Source of the DNA: Chlorops oryzae
Taxonomy: Eukaryota > Arthropoda > Insecta > Diptera > Chloropidae
Direction of reading: 5' to 3'
DNA length: 64,000 nucleotides
Assembly (NCBI GenBank): GCA_020466095.1
Contig: CM035806.1
Coordinates: forward strand, 56,812,916 to 56,876,915
Shown here: positions 34,427-45,354 of the stretch, piece by piece
Position numbering within the stretch: the stretch's first letter is position 1
Layout: every line of letters starts with the position of its first letter
Position numbers and translations under genes: made by a program
Notes under the pieces: generated by a model
Databases searched by the model: none
Seen by the model: only the letters and a program-made list of their open reading frames with translations
What the model was told of the DNA's origin: nothing

Positions 34427-36043
34427 ATGAATGCAGATAACGAACTCGAGTGGGGACCAATTAACATGGATAATGAAATTAATATAAACAACGGAAATAA
34501 TATGGAAGAGGACGAAGAGGTAGGGTCAGAGTTTAGTGACCCTTTTGGAAGAAGTCACCTTACACCACGGTCTCCTGCAACACTGCAGATACCCCCCCTC
34601 CTCCGGCTGCCATCAAGCTCGGACGACGGAGAAGTGGAATTTTTGTCCCCCCTAGCTGATAGGGGAAGCCATTTGGCTTTGGAATCGACAAACGCGCCGA
34701 GAGCGATTCTAGAACGACAGGAACGGGCGACCACACAAAGCTCAAACCAAGGGGGCGGTATAATGAGTAGCAATTCAGGCAGTTCTGGAGTTACGGCTTT
34801 CGAAAAGCTAGGGCTCAGAATAATGGAGTTGGTGGAGATGTTGGAAGATGGCAAAAGAAGGTCAATACATCAGCCAATGCGAAGTGCTATTGACAGTATT
34901 GGGCAGCTTTATTCTTTAGCGGCGCAGGAGGTGGAAAGGGCGAGAGAAAGTGACCTGACTAAATCGAATGCAGATAAGGCTACACAGACAATGCCTGGTC
35001 GCACGGGGCCAAAAACTGCTAATCGTGGGGAAATTCTAAATGCGCCTAAACCAAAAGCATCAACACAAGCGGAAATTATAGCACCTACCAGGCCTGCAAA
35101 GACCCAGACCAGGATAGAAAGATTGCAGCATACTCGGCAAAAGAAGAGCAATTCACATCCACAGGGGAATGCAAGCCCACGAAGGATACAGAACAGCGGA
35201 GAAAGGCCAAAAGATGCTGAGGCACAGAGGTGCTGCGCAGAACCACAGGAGAAGACGACTGAGTGGAGGGTAGTAAGGAAGCGCAAAAAAAGTAAGCGCA
35301 AAAAAGGAGCCACAACGAAGCGCGTGAAACCGGACGCCCTCGTCATAAAGCAGACAGAGTCTGCGAGTTATGCGGAGATCGTAAAGAAGGTTAGATCTGA
35401 TCCAGGGTGCAGTGACGTTATTGAGTCAGTTCATAGGATGCGCAGAACGAGAACGGGTGACTTGCTCCTAGTTTTGAACTCTACAGGCGCACAGACGGAG
35501 AAACTGCGGTCAGCTGTTAGGGAATCCCTGGGGAACGCAGTGGAAGTAAATTCCGTAACACATAAAGTGGCTGTGGAACTCAAAGATGTCGATGAGTTCA
35601 CAACAAAGGAGGACATATGCGAGGCGGTAAAGAAACGTTTTCCGGAGGTAGATTTGCGCGTCGCCGACGTAGTCAGCCTCAGGAAGGCATTTGCTGGCAT
35701 GCAAAATGCTACATTAACACTCCCGACAGGAAAGGCTAGTATGCTGATCGAAGCGGGAAAAATTAAAATAGGCTTTGTGATCTGCCGTGTTCGAGAGAAA
35801 GTACAGGTCAAGAAGTGCTTCAGGTGTTTAGAGTACGGCCGCATTGCTCGGGAATGCAAGGGAAATGCGGACAGATCCAAGTGCTGTATTAAATGCGGAA
35901 TAGAGGGCCATTTCGCCAAAGACTGCAGTAGAGATCCTAAATGCATGCTCTGCGCAAATAGGAACCCGGATAAGGCGAGGCATGCGGCCGGAAGTAAAGT
36001 ATGCCCGGTATTTCAAGAAGCAATGAAAAAGAAAAGAAAATGA
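34427..36043 (+). CDS. LINE ORF1: Gag-like nucleic-acid-binding protein, 538 aa
   Basis: This uninterrupted frame encodes a Gag-like protein that would bind the element's RNA. Residues 1-150 are acidic and serine-rich. Residues 180-310 are basic and low complexity (KKRKKSKRKKG-like tracts near 285-305). Residues 310-460 form a compact region typical of R1/LOA ORF1 proteins. The C-terminus (about 464-525) carries three zinc knuckles. The first reads CFRCLEYGRIAREC, with arginine where CCHC knuckles have histidine. The second, CIKCGIEGHFAKDC, is canonical. The third is the longer CMLC...H...C form. The ATG at 34427 is the first in a long open frame. The stop overlaps the ORF2 start as ATGA. Confidence 0.9.
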   Translation: MNADNELEWGPINMDNEININNGNNMEEDEEVGSEFSDPFGRSHLTPRSPATLQIPPLLRLPSSSDDGEVEFLSPLADRGSHLALESTNAPRAILERQERATTQSSNQGGGIMSSNSGSSGVTAFEKLGLRIMELVEMLEDGKRRSIHQPMRSAIDSIGQLYSLAAQEVERARESDLTKSNADKATQTMPGRTGPKTANRGEILNAPKPKASTQAEIIAPTRPAKTQTRIERLQHTRQKKSNSHPQGNASPRRIQNSGERPKDAEAQRCCAEPQEKTTEWRVVRKRKKSKRKKGATTKRVKPDALVIKQTESASYAEIVKKVRSDPGCSDVIESVHRMRRTRTGDLLLVLNSTGAQTEKLRSAVRESLGNAVEVNSVTHKVAVELKDVDEFTTKEDICEAVKKRFPEVDLRVADVVSLRKAFAGMQNATLTLPTGKASMLIEAGKIKIGFVICRVREKVQVKKCFRCLEYGRIARECKGNADRSKCCIKCGIEGHFAKDCSRDPKCMLCANRNPDKARHAAGSKVCPVFQEAMKKKRK

Positions 36044-36731
36044 GAGTTGTCCAGATCAACCTTAGTCATTGTCAGGCAGCGCAAGACCTCTTGCTTAGAA
36101 CAATTGACGAGGAAAGAGTGGATTTAGTGCTTGTAAGCGAGCCGTACATATCCCGTGGAGAGGCAGTCTGGTTGGCGAATCAAAAAGGCTCATCAGCTGT
36201 GTGGACATGTGGGCGATCCTGGGCCTTTCAAGATCCTGGAACAAGAGAGGAGGGCTTTGTGCGAGCAAAAGTGAATGGCATTCATTTCTTCAGTTGTTAT
36301 GCGCCGCCTAGCATGACAATTGTAGAGCACGGTAACTTCCTAGACGTGCTGGTGGCCGCAGCTGTGGGCAAAGCGCCCATGGTTATAGCAGGCGACTTCA
36401 ATGTCTGGGCAACAGAGTGGGGAAGCAGATGTACCAACAAACGAGGCGAAATGCTGTTGGAAGCGATGGCGACTCTAGGTATTGTCCTCCTGAATACGGG
36501 TTGTACTCCAACATTCCGAAAAGCAGGCAGGGAGGCTGTTATAGACCTAACATTTGCAAGTAGTAGTATAGCCACGCGTACAGAATGGACGGTGAGTGAA
36601 GCCTACACACACAGTGACCATCAATCAGTCATGTTTGAAATAAAGCAGAGAGCGCGTCGGAAGAATCAACCTGTGTCCGGACCAAAGTGGAAGGAAAACA
36701 TGCTCGACAAGGAAATGTTTCTGTATGTGTT
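36040..36731 (+). pseudogene. LINE ORF2, endonuclease domain only
   Basis: Starting MRVVQINLSHCQAAQDLL, the frame encodes an APE-type endonuclease that would nick target DNA. Motifs in order are the N of the QINLSH block, LVLVSEPYI with the metal-binding glutamate, GDFNVWATEWGS, AVIDLTFAS and the final SDHQ. All landmark residues are present, so this domain looks intact. It ends after about 230 residues (KWKENMLDKEMF) where the sequence joins the I-type LINE in a different frame, and the RT is lost. ATG at 36040 overlaps the ORF1 stop (36041-36043). An upstream in-frame ATG at 36001 exists but would lie inside ORF1. Confidence 0.88.
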
Positions 36732-38450
36732 ATTTATACTAAAGCGCTACACTCAATAGCTGATAGTCACTCAAGGGTCTTCCAATTTGCTGATGATTTT
36801 ATCATCGTCACATATCATCCAGTGATGAGCACCGCAATCAGAATGCTAAAACAGAATATTGAAGTCTTTGGTAGGATGTGCCAAAATCTAAACTTTTCCT
36901 TCAATGTCGATAAGACAAAACTGCTGGTTCTGTCAAGAGGCAAAACCGCTGAAGTCAACATCTCCTTCAGAGGCTGCAATATTCCATAGGTCAGGTCACT
37001 AAAGTTCCTGGGTGTAGTTGTTAATTCGTCGCGGTCTTTCCAGGATCATTTCAAATATGTTGCGGAAAAATTGGAGTCTTGCTCTAACCTTTTCAAGTGC
37101 TTAACGCCAATCAAATCTGGTCTTCATCCCTCAGTCTCCCTAAATCTATACAGATCACTGGTCAGGTCCAAAGTTGAATATGGTCGTTCTGCCACAATCT
37201 CTATTAGGTCCAAAACCCTTAACCGCAAAATTGAAGCAATGCAAACACCTTTCCTCAGAAGATGCCTTGGGCTCCCGCCCAGGACTCACAATTTTATTAT
37301 GTACTCGCTGGCCAGGGAACTTCCACCAAACCCCAGAGCGCTTCTTCTCACTGCCAGGGAAATTGTGAGTGCCAAATTGTTTAACCAATCACTTTTTCAA
37401 AATATAGTGAATTCACCGCAGGCTAAGTCTAGTAACTCTATAGTGTATGCAAGGTCCAAAGAGGTGTTTGAAGATATCAATTATGACATTGATTATGTCA
37501 AAAGCAAAAAAATGACAATCATGCTGAAGCGATTCAAAGGCAAAAAATTCAATACAGATAATGCTTCTCTTCAACGTGCTTATGAGGCAGAAAAACAAGC
37601 AATTCAGAGCTCTGGCTTCATCTGTTTTGCAACTGATGCATCGATTGTAGGCAACATTGCTGGTTGTGCTGTATTTCTTATGGATACTAACGAGAAATTT
37701 AAGTATAAACTTATGGACTCCTTTTCCTCATCCTTTGTTGAGCTGAAAGCTATTTTCATGGCCCTCAGACTTGCCAAGAGAAGAAAGTTAACTTATGTTG
37801 CAGTCTTTATGGACAGTCTGATTGCCTGCCAACTTCTGGAGAAGAACAGCACTACCAACTATGTTGTTGCCAAGATCCATAATTTTGTCAACAGCTTTTT
37901 TGAGGATGTTAAAATATTTTGGACCCCGAGTCACTGCGGGATCTCCTTCAATGAGACTGCCGATCGTCTGGCCAAAGAAGCGGTTAGTGATGGATCGCCG
38001 TTATATGCTTCGCTATCTGCAACAGAAGGTTTGAATCGTATCTCCAATATTATTGAAAAAGAATGGATTAATGAAATGCGCATCCGCAATAGCAAAAACC
38101 CTTCTGGCTACTGTGAGGCTCTCACACTCTTTAACAAAAAACCCTGGTTTCACAAATGTGAATTAGTCTCCAAAACGATTAAGCTGCTAAACAGATTCAT
38201 CGCCGGCTCAGTATATGAGGGTGTTTTTCTCTACAACATCAAGGCTATAGCCTCGGCTACATGTTCTCCCTGTAACTTGGAGGACTCATTTGAACATCAA
38301 ATATTTGTCTGTCCCGCTCACTCAGAAATCAGGAAAAAGTTTGGAATTTTCAAAAAATTTGATAATCGTATGGATTTTATAAGGGGGATCAACCTTGCTG
38401 ATCTAATGGAACTGGGAAGTTTTCTGGAAACAGCTAAATGCAATTTTTAA
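36732..38450 (+). pseudogene. I-type LINE ORF2 C-terminal half (unit 1)
   Basis: Begins inside the RT palm (equivalent to IYTKALHSIADSHSRVFQ) with the catalytic FADDF, then a stop TAG at 36987-36989 after CNIP, shared by all units. The frame then stays open to 38450. It includes the RT thumb (VRSLKFLGVVVNSSRSF, LYRSLVRSKVEYG) and an RNase H domain with FATDAS, VELKAIFMALRLA, FMDSL and FNETADRLAKEA (all four acidic/metal positions recognisable). A C-terminal knuckle CSPCNLEDSFEHQIFVC follows. In unit 1 the third RNase H motif reads FMDS, where units 2 and 3 have FTDS. Confidence 0.9.
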
Positions 38451-38512
38451 TGTATAAAATTTTTAAACATTTTTATTTCTTTTCAAATGCCGTCCTGTTG
38501 CGGCCTCTTTTT

Positions 38513-40010
38513 ATACCTTTTCCGAAGGAAAGGGTATATTAAGTTTGGCACGGTGTATGTAACATACCAAAGGAGTCGCGGTAGATATAGACATATATAT
38601 ATATTCTTGATCAGGGTGACAAGAGGAATCGATCTAGCCATGTCTCTGTCTGTCTGTCTGTCTGTCTGTCGGTCACACTTTAGTTTTTCGTAATTTACTC
38701 CTAAGCCATGAAAGATATCATATTGAAATTTGGCATGGACTTCAACCAGGTAAATGTCCGAAAAACTGCATACAAATTTTTTTCGTAGTCCCTTCTTGGG
38801 TCGTGGGAAGTGGTTCAGAAGTTTCAAAAATCACGATTTTTAACGTTTTTCCTGGATAACTTTTTTACTATACATCCCAGCTTATTGAAATTTGGTGAGT
38901 GTATAGCTACTATGTAGACTTAAGCTTTCGCTGAAAAAAAATTTCGACATCGCTATAACTATGGTCATCATCCTACACAATAGAAAAAAAACACTCTTTC
39001 TCTTATTCTCATATCTGAATACAAAAATTATTTTTTTGCTTCTTCTGATTGTGTATTTTGCCGCCAAATAAAGTCGTCCATTATGGATAAATTTTGACCA
39101 TGACCACATTTCGCGAAATTCGCAAAAATTGATTTTCACTATTTTGAATTGAGTATTTCGCAGCTAAACAAAATGTCCTCTAAGGGTTAAAATTTGATCA
39201 AGACCACCATCCGCGAAATTCGCAAAAATTTGATTTTCACAATTTTGAATTGAGTATTTCGCAGCTAAACGAAATGACCGCTAAGGGTTAAAATTTGACC
39301 ATGACCACCATTCTTGAAATTCGCAAAAATTGATTTTCACTATTTTGAATTGAGTATTTCGCAGCTAAACAAAATGTCCTCTAAGGGTTAAAATTTGATC
39401 AAGACCACCATCCGCGAAATTCGCGAAAATTTGATTTTCACTATTTTGAAGTGAGTATTTCGCAGCTAAACTAAATTTCCTCTAAGGGTTAAAATTTGAT
39501 CAAGACCACCATCCGCGAAATTCGCAAAAATTTGATTTTCACTATTTTGAATTTAGTATTTCGCAGCTAAACAAAATGTCCTCTAAGGGTTAAAAATTTA
39601 TCATGACCACCATTCGCGAAATTCGCAAAAATTTGATTTTCACTATTTTAAATTGAGTATTTCGCAGCTAAACAAAATGTCCTCTAAGGGTTAAAAATTT
39701 ATCAAGACCACCATTCGCGAAATTCGCAAAAATTTGATTTTCACTATTTTGAATTTAGTATTTCGCAGCTAAACAAAATGTCCTCTAAGGGTTAAAATTT
39801 GACCATGACCACCATTCGCGATTTTTTTTTGCTTAATAATAATCTCGAGTTTTAGAAGCTAAATCGAAGTACAGATAAGGTATAAATAGATATCCAAGCT
39901 AGAACAACGAAAACGGCAGGAATTTTCGTTAAGGTAATGTTTTAACATATTTTAGGCTGAGGAAAAGGTATGTGTGCAATCGGCTTTGCCGATGTAAACT
40001 TCTTTACTTG
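38513..40010 (+). mobile_element. mini-me/DINE-like element with 101-bp tandem repeats, inserted in unit 1
   Basis: Begins ATACCTTTTCCGAAGG, then a (TA)n run (38594-38604), a short core, a (GTCT)n microsatellite (38641-38672), a unique stretch, eight tandem repeats and a 3' hairpin ATCGGCTTTGCCGAT (39979-39993) followed by GTAAACTTCTTTACTTG. Units 2 and 3 of the array keep the uninterrupted T-run at the same place. Apart from T-run length there is no clear target duplication. Confidence 0.88.
39040..39820. repeat. 101-bp tandem repeat, about 8 units
   Basis: The phrase AGTATTTCGCAGCTAAAC recurs at intervals of 100-101 bp (from 39152, 39253, 39353, 39454, 39555, 39656 and 39757), with one earlier, more diverged unit. 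Each unit contains CTCTAAGGGTTAAAA and GCGAAATTCGCAAAAATT. Confidence 0.95.
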
Positions 40011-40088
40011 TTTTTATTGAGTTCTATTTTTGTATTGCCAACAAGAACTATACAATTGTTTTTGTTGCTGTTCTTGTTTCGTCCTCAC

Positions 40089-41280
40089 CCCAGTAGGCAA
40101 ATGTAAGGTTTGTCAGATACTTTTTTCCCAAAACTTTTGTGGGCAATAGCGGATTTTTCCGCAGAAAATTAACATTTGACCTAGGAAATGTAAGGTATTC
40201 TTGTCGCTTATTTTTGGGTTCGCTATCACTGACATCTTCGTTTCAAAAAGTTCGAAATGGTAATGGATACGTGATGGATAGGAATTCCCGAATTAATAAA
40301 ATATCATTGTATCGTAAGAATTCTTTGAAGAAAATATGCCTATTTGGAAAATTACATTAAATTCATAAAAACTTAAACGCTTTACGACAGAAATTTTAAT
40401 ACCTCGTTCTTAAAAAGTGTAAATATATAAATATTCTCCAGATATTGGCCTCAAAAATGAGACTGCATTAAAAGGGAGTACCTATTATGAAAATGCATGA
40501 GTTCTAACGATAATGCTATCAGGTAATCAAAATATTGTTTGGTTACTAAGGTTAACCCTTTTTTTATTACTTACAGTAATTGCGGAATATTTGGTAAATG
40601 GGATTTTTTCTTTTAGAGCCTATACTGAGATATGCAGTAACTACTTTCACATTAGGTCCATATGTCAATATTTACTTTGAAAAATGTGCCGCAATCAGCT
40701 GTCCTGGCATTTATTTCGCAGAAAAATGGACATGTTCATGTCGCATGCATCCCTGCGCACTTGATTACTTGTATTTCAGTATAAGCGAAAGTAAAGTATT
40801 TACTTCGATGTACTTTTCAATTTTTTGCATGTATTTCTTATGGGAGCTTTACTTACTGCATATCTCAGTATAGGCTCTTAAGTAACAATTAAATTCAAAA
40901 TCACTACATGATTTATATTAATAAAACAATCAAAAACAAAAAAAGGAAGTTCTTATGAAAAAAAAGAAATTGAATAATGGAAGAAGCTGTTCAAAAAAAA
41001 TGTTATGAAATTCTTCTTTCAATGTATTTAGGGCTGTGAAAATTCCGGGATATCTCGGGATATCCCGGGATCCCGGAATTAGTCCTGGTGGTTTTCTTGG
41101 CTATTCAACAAAAGTTTGATTAACACATCCATATATTTTAACTTCGACTAAACGATTTAACCGATTTAAACGATTTTGTCCGATTTTTTCTACGAATTTA
41201 ACGATTTATTACTATTTTTTTAAATCCCGGGATCACGGGATTGGCATGCCTAGCTACATAACATTGTTCACTTGTTGTTT
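40089..41280. repeat. Non-LINE spacer of the array, copy 1
   Basis: About 1.2 kb between the 3' end of unit 1 and the 5' edge of unit 2, nearly identical to 45355-46603. It contains a TTA-flanked miniature element (40616-40877) and a CCGGGAT-rich stretch (41031-41253) whose ends resemble hAT-type termini (TAGGGCTG and GCATGCCTA). No gene was recognised. Confidence 0.88.
40616..40877. mobile_element. PIF/Harbinger-type miniature element in spacer copy 1
   Basis: Inverted ends start GAGCCTATACTGAGATATGC (25 bp), flanked by TTA at 40613-40615 and 40878-40880. 262 bp, non-coding. Confidence 0.8.
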
Positions 41281-41282
41281 AA

Positions 41283-41699
41283 GACAACACGTCCCACACG
41301 AAGATAACGTATAGCCAAGTTGCCCGTTCTCAAAACCTAGCTAGAAAGCTGGCTAAAAGCGATAGACTCTCTGGGTCTCCAACAAGTTTCACCCACAATC
41401 CTGTCTTAAATGTATCTGCTGGTCTCTCGCCTTCCATGGCACCCCGTTCTGAACCAACTTTCAATCAGCATAAGAAGGCTCCAATAAGGCCGTCTCCTTT
41501 TGCCTCTAATGATATTGAAGCCTTAATTACTGCTTTCACTAAAGTTCTGCAATCTGTTTGTTATAAACTTCAAGATGACCGTCTAATCAATGAAGTTAAC
41601 TCAATGAAGAAACTTTTGAACATCGCTGCCCTAAACAGCGACTATAGCCAAATTATGGCCTCCATCAACTCCAATCTGAATGAGGATAATGCAATATAA
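41283..41699 (+). pseudogene. I-type LINE ORF1, C-terminal remnant (unit 2)
   Basis: The frame is open from 41283 (DNTSHTKITYSQVARSQNLA) to TAA at 41697-41699, about 138 codons. The serine-rich, helical tail (IEALITAFTKVLQSVCYKL) is like the region after the zinc knuckles in I/Jockey-type ORF1 proteins. The knuckles themselves are missing because the unit is cut just upstream. A candidate ORF2 ATG at 41689 overlaps this stop by 11 nt. Confidence 0.72.
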
Positions 41700-44600
41700 T
41701 TGTCAGTCGTTGAGCTCCAACATTGACTCCATTGACCACTTTTTGAATGAGAATAATATCAATATTTGTGCACTTTGTGAAACTTTTTCTTTTGAACCAT
41801 CTAGTCATCGCAAATTATGCAACTTCAAAATAATTGAAAAACCTAGGCCTGACTAATATGGCGGTGTGGCCATTCTGTTTCGGGAAGCTATATCTTTTAA
41901 AAAAATTTTTTATCCTTCTCCTAATGATATTTTGGTTGCCCAAACGCTCAACCTTAACCTCAACATTACCATCTGCTGTGTGTATCTGCCCCCTGATGTT
42001 ACATCTGATCGTTTTGCACTGAGGTTGGAAATTTTTTGACCTTCCTGGATGACAAACCAAATGTTTTCATTCTAGGTGATTTCAACGCTAGAACCACTGT
42101 TTGGAGTGATAAGCTAAACAAACCCAAGGGCAATTCGTTGCATCAGCTTATAGGTGATTTCAATTTTGTTTGTCTCAACAACGGCTCTTATACCTTCTAT
42201 AATGACTTCCTGTCTAAGGATGGGTCTGTCCTGGCTCTGTGTTTCACTAGCTCTAATCTTCCTTGTCAATTTAAGGTCCTTGAAGCAAGACTCGGCGGTA
42301 GTCATCACCTTCCAACTTTAATATCTTCGGAGTACTTTGATTGCAAATTTAAGACATTTCTAAGTAAAAAGATGCCAATTAAAACACTGAACGAACTAGA
42401 ACTACAGCCGGATCTTATAGCTTTCTAAAAAAAAAGATCAGTGATGCTATTAACTCGTGTACAATCTCTCCCAAATATGGCAGAAAACCCAAAATGTGGT
42501 GGGATGATGAACTAGCTTCAATTTTTAAAAGACTACAAGTTGCGTTCAAAAAAGCCTGCAATTCTGCTCATATTATTGACGCAATTAGGTACCTTAAGCT
42601 TAAAAACTTCTGGAAGAAGAAAATCAAGCAGTGTAAACGCAAATCCTATTTAAACAAAATTGATGAACTGAATATGAATCCGAGCTCAAAAGAGTCGTGG
42701 AGGTTCGTTAAGGCAGTCAGAGGTGATTTTCGTTGTGAATCATCTGTCTGGCTTCCGGAAAACAATCAAGACTACCTTAACCTTCTCAAAAATCAAGTTT
42801 CGTCCTCTAGTCATTCATTCACACCCAACTCTGTATCAATTGCAACTCCAAACTTTATGTTTACTCTTGCAGAACCCTACAATGTCATCTTCCTCAAATC
42901 CAACCAAGTTGCAGGGGGTGATGATTGGGTCACATACTATATGCTCAAGGCTCTGAGTGAAGACTCACTTGCTAACTTTCTGACAGCTATCATCTTGACA
43001 TTTAGTAGAAATATGATCCCAGATGAATGGAGAATTATCAGGATCGTACCCATCCCTAAGAAGGATAAGGATCTAAGCAACTATGCAAATTTTCGTCCCA
43101 TCTCTTTAATCTCGGTATTCATAAAAGTCATTAATCTTCTGGTGAAAAGCAAAATTGAACCCCTTGTTGAAAAGAACAACATTCTATCAAGTACATGCTA
43201 TGCTTATAGAAAACATAAATCAGCCACGATGTGTGTGAATCATCTGCTCCATGACATTAGTATTAGAAAAGCCAGAAATGAGAAAACTCTTTTGTTTGCT
43301 GTTGACATATCAAATGCTTACAACTGTGTCAATCTAAAGATACTCAGGGTTATCATGTGCCATATCGGCATTGAACAACATTATATTACATGGATTATTA
43401 ACTTTTTGTCCTACAGAATTCTCAAGCTTGGCAGTGCTGAAACGGTTGTATCTGATGGGCTCCCACAAGGCAGCTGCTTCTTTCCAATTTTGTTTAACAT
43501 TTATACTAAAGCGCTACACTCAATAGCTGATAGTCACTCAAGGGTCTTCCAATTTGCTAATGATTTTATCATCGTCACATATCATCCAGTGATGAGCACC
43601 GCAATCAGAATGCTAAAACAGAATATTGAAGTCTTTGGTAGGATGTGCCAAAATCTAAACTTTTCCTTCAATGTCGATAAGACAAAACTGCTGGTTCTGT
43701 CAAGAGGCAAAACCGCTGAAGTCAACATCTCCTTCAGAGGCTGCAATATTCCATAGGTCAGGTCACTAAAGTTCCTGGGTGTAGTTGTTAATTCGTCGCG
43801 GTCTTTCCAGGATCATTTCAAATATGTTGCGGAAAAATTGGAGTCTTGCTCTAACCTTTTCAAGTGCTTAACGCCAATCAAATCTGGTCTTCATCGCTCA
43901 GTCTCCCTAAATCTATACAGATCACTGGTCAGGTCCAAAGTTGAATATGGTCGTTCTGCCACAATCTCTATTAGGTCCAAAACCCTTAACCGCAAAATTG
44001 AAGCAATGCAAACACCTTTCCTCAGAAGATGCCTTGGGCTCCCGCCCAGGACTCACAATTTTATTATGTACTCGCTGGCCAGGGAACTTCCACCAAACCC
44101 CAGAGCGCTTCTTCTCACTGCCAGGGAAATTGTGAGTGCCAAATTGTTCAACCAATCACTTTTTCAAAATATTGAATTCACCGCAGGCTAAGTCTAGTAA
44201 CTCTATAGTGTATGCAAGGTCCAAAGAGGTGTTTGAAGATATCAATTATGACATTGATTATGTCAAAAGCAAAAAAATGACAATCATGCTGAAGCGATTC
44301 AAAGGCAAAAAATTCAATACAGATAATGCTTCTCTTCAACGTGCTTATGAGGCAGAAAAACAAGCAATTCAGAGCTCTGGCTTCATCTGTTTTGCAACTG
44401 ATGCATCGATTGTAGGCAACATTGCTGGTTGTGCTGTATTTCTTATGGATACTAACGAGAAATTTAAGTATAAACTTATGGACTCCTTTTCCTCATCCTT
44501 TGTTGAGCTGCAAGCTATTTTCATGGCCCTCAGACTTGCCAAGAGAAAAAAGTTAACTAATGTTGCAGTCTTTACGGACAGTCTCATTGCCTGCCAACTA

Positions 44601-45216
44601 CTGGAGAAGAACAGCACTACCAACTATGTTGTTGCCAAGATCCATAATTTTGTCAACAGCTTTTTTGAGGATGTTAAAATAATTTGGACGCCGAGTCACT
44701 GCGGGATCTCCTTCAATGAGACTGCCGATCGTCTGGCCAAAGAAGCGGTTATTGATGGATCGCCGTTATATGCATCGCTATCTGCAACAGAAGGTTTGAA
44801 TCGTATCTCCAATATTATTGAAAAAGAATGGATTAATGAAATGCGCATCCGCAAGAGCAAAAACCCTTCTGGCTACTGTGAGGCTCTTACACTCTTTAAC
44901 AAAAAAACCCTGGTTTCACAAATGTGAATTAGTCCCCAAAACGATTAATCTGCTAAACAGATTCATCGCCGGCTCAGTATATGACGGTGTTTTTCTCTAC
45001 AACATCAAGGCTATAGCCTCGGCTACATGTTCTCCCTGTAACTTGGAGGACTCATTTGAACATCAAATATTTGTCTGTCCCGCTCACTCAGAAATCAGGA
45101 AAAAGTTTGGAATTTTCAAAAAATTTGATAATCGTATGGATTTTATAAGGGGGATCAACCTTGCTGATCTAATGGAACTGGGAAGTTTTCTGGAAACAGC
45201 TAAATGCAATTTTTAA
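41689..45216 (+). pseudogene. I-type LINE ORF2: endonuclease, RT, RNase H (unit 2)
   Basis: The endonuclease starts MQYNCQSLSSNIDSI and has CALCETFSF, YLPPDVTSDRF, ILGDFNARTTVWSDK and a late GGSHH block in place of SDH. The RT (42494-43756) includes VDISNAYNCVNL, GLPQGSC and FAND. The catalytic FADD has become FAND by one G-to-A change, unique to this unit. RNase H (FATDAS, VELQAIFMAL, FTDSL, NETADRLAKEA) and a C-terminal CCHC knuckle follow. Lesions shared with unit 3 are TAA at 41854, a frameshift with TGA at 42037, a frameshift at the A-run near 42426 and TAG at 43754. Two indels, near 44172 (a 2-bp loss) and 44901-44908 (an extra A), are specific to unit 2. Confidence 0.9.
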
Positions 45217-45354
45217 TGTATAAAATTTTTAAACATTTTTATTTCGTTTCAAATGCCGTCCTGTTGCGGCCTCTTTTTTTTATTGAGTTCTATTTTTGTA
45301 TTGCCAACAAGAACTATACAATTGTTTTTGTTGCTGTTCTTGTTTCGTCCTCAC

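Larger units (their letters stand above)
33912..36731 (+). mobile_element. R1/LOA-type LINE, 3'-truncated by fusion to another LINE
   Basis: GC-richer than its surroundings. It consists of a 5' leader of about 500 bp, an intact ORF1 and the endonuclease part of ORF2, ending abruptly at about 36731. There the sequence switches to the I-type LINE. No RT or 3' end of this family was found elsewhere in the window. The 5' boundary is approximate. Confidence 0.8.
36732..40088 (+). mobile_element. I-type LINE array, unit 1 (3' part only)
   Basis: Contains the ORF2 C-terminal half and the 3' end of the I-type LINE, joined at its 5' side to the R1/LOA-type element at about 36731. A mini-me-like element (38513-40010) interrupts the T-run just after GCGGCCTC. 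The 3' end (…TTTCGTCCTCAC) is shared by all three units. Confidence 0.9.
41281..45354 (+). mobile_element. I-type LINE array, unit 2 (5'-truncated, otherwise complete)
   Basis: Runs from the C-terminal part of ORF1 through endonuclease, RT, RNase H and the 3' end. It differs by roughly 1-2% from the other units over shared sequence, as judged by eye. Multiple inactivating lesions are shared with unit 3, and the RT stop is shared with all three. Confidence 0.92.

Noticed and set aside
34180..36575. Long antisense frames across the LINE ORF1 and ORF2
   Set aside because: Shadows of the GC-richer sense coding sequence, which has zinc knuckles and endonuclease motifs.
38641..38672. GTCT microsatellite as an independent simple repeat
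   Set aside because: It is the expected internal microsatellite of the mini-me-like element.
39040..39820. CRISPR-like regular repeats
   Set aside because: Contiguous 101-bp tandem units without unique spacers, in a fly-type eukaryotic genome.
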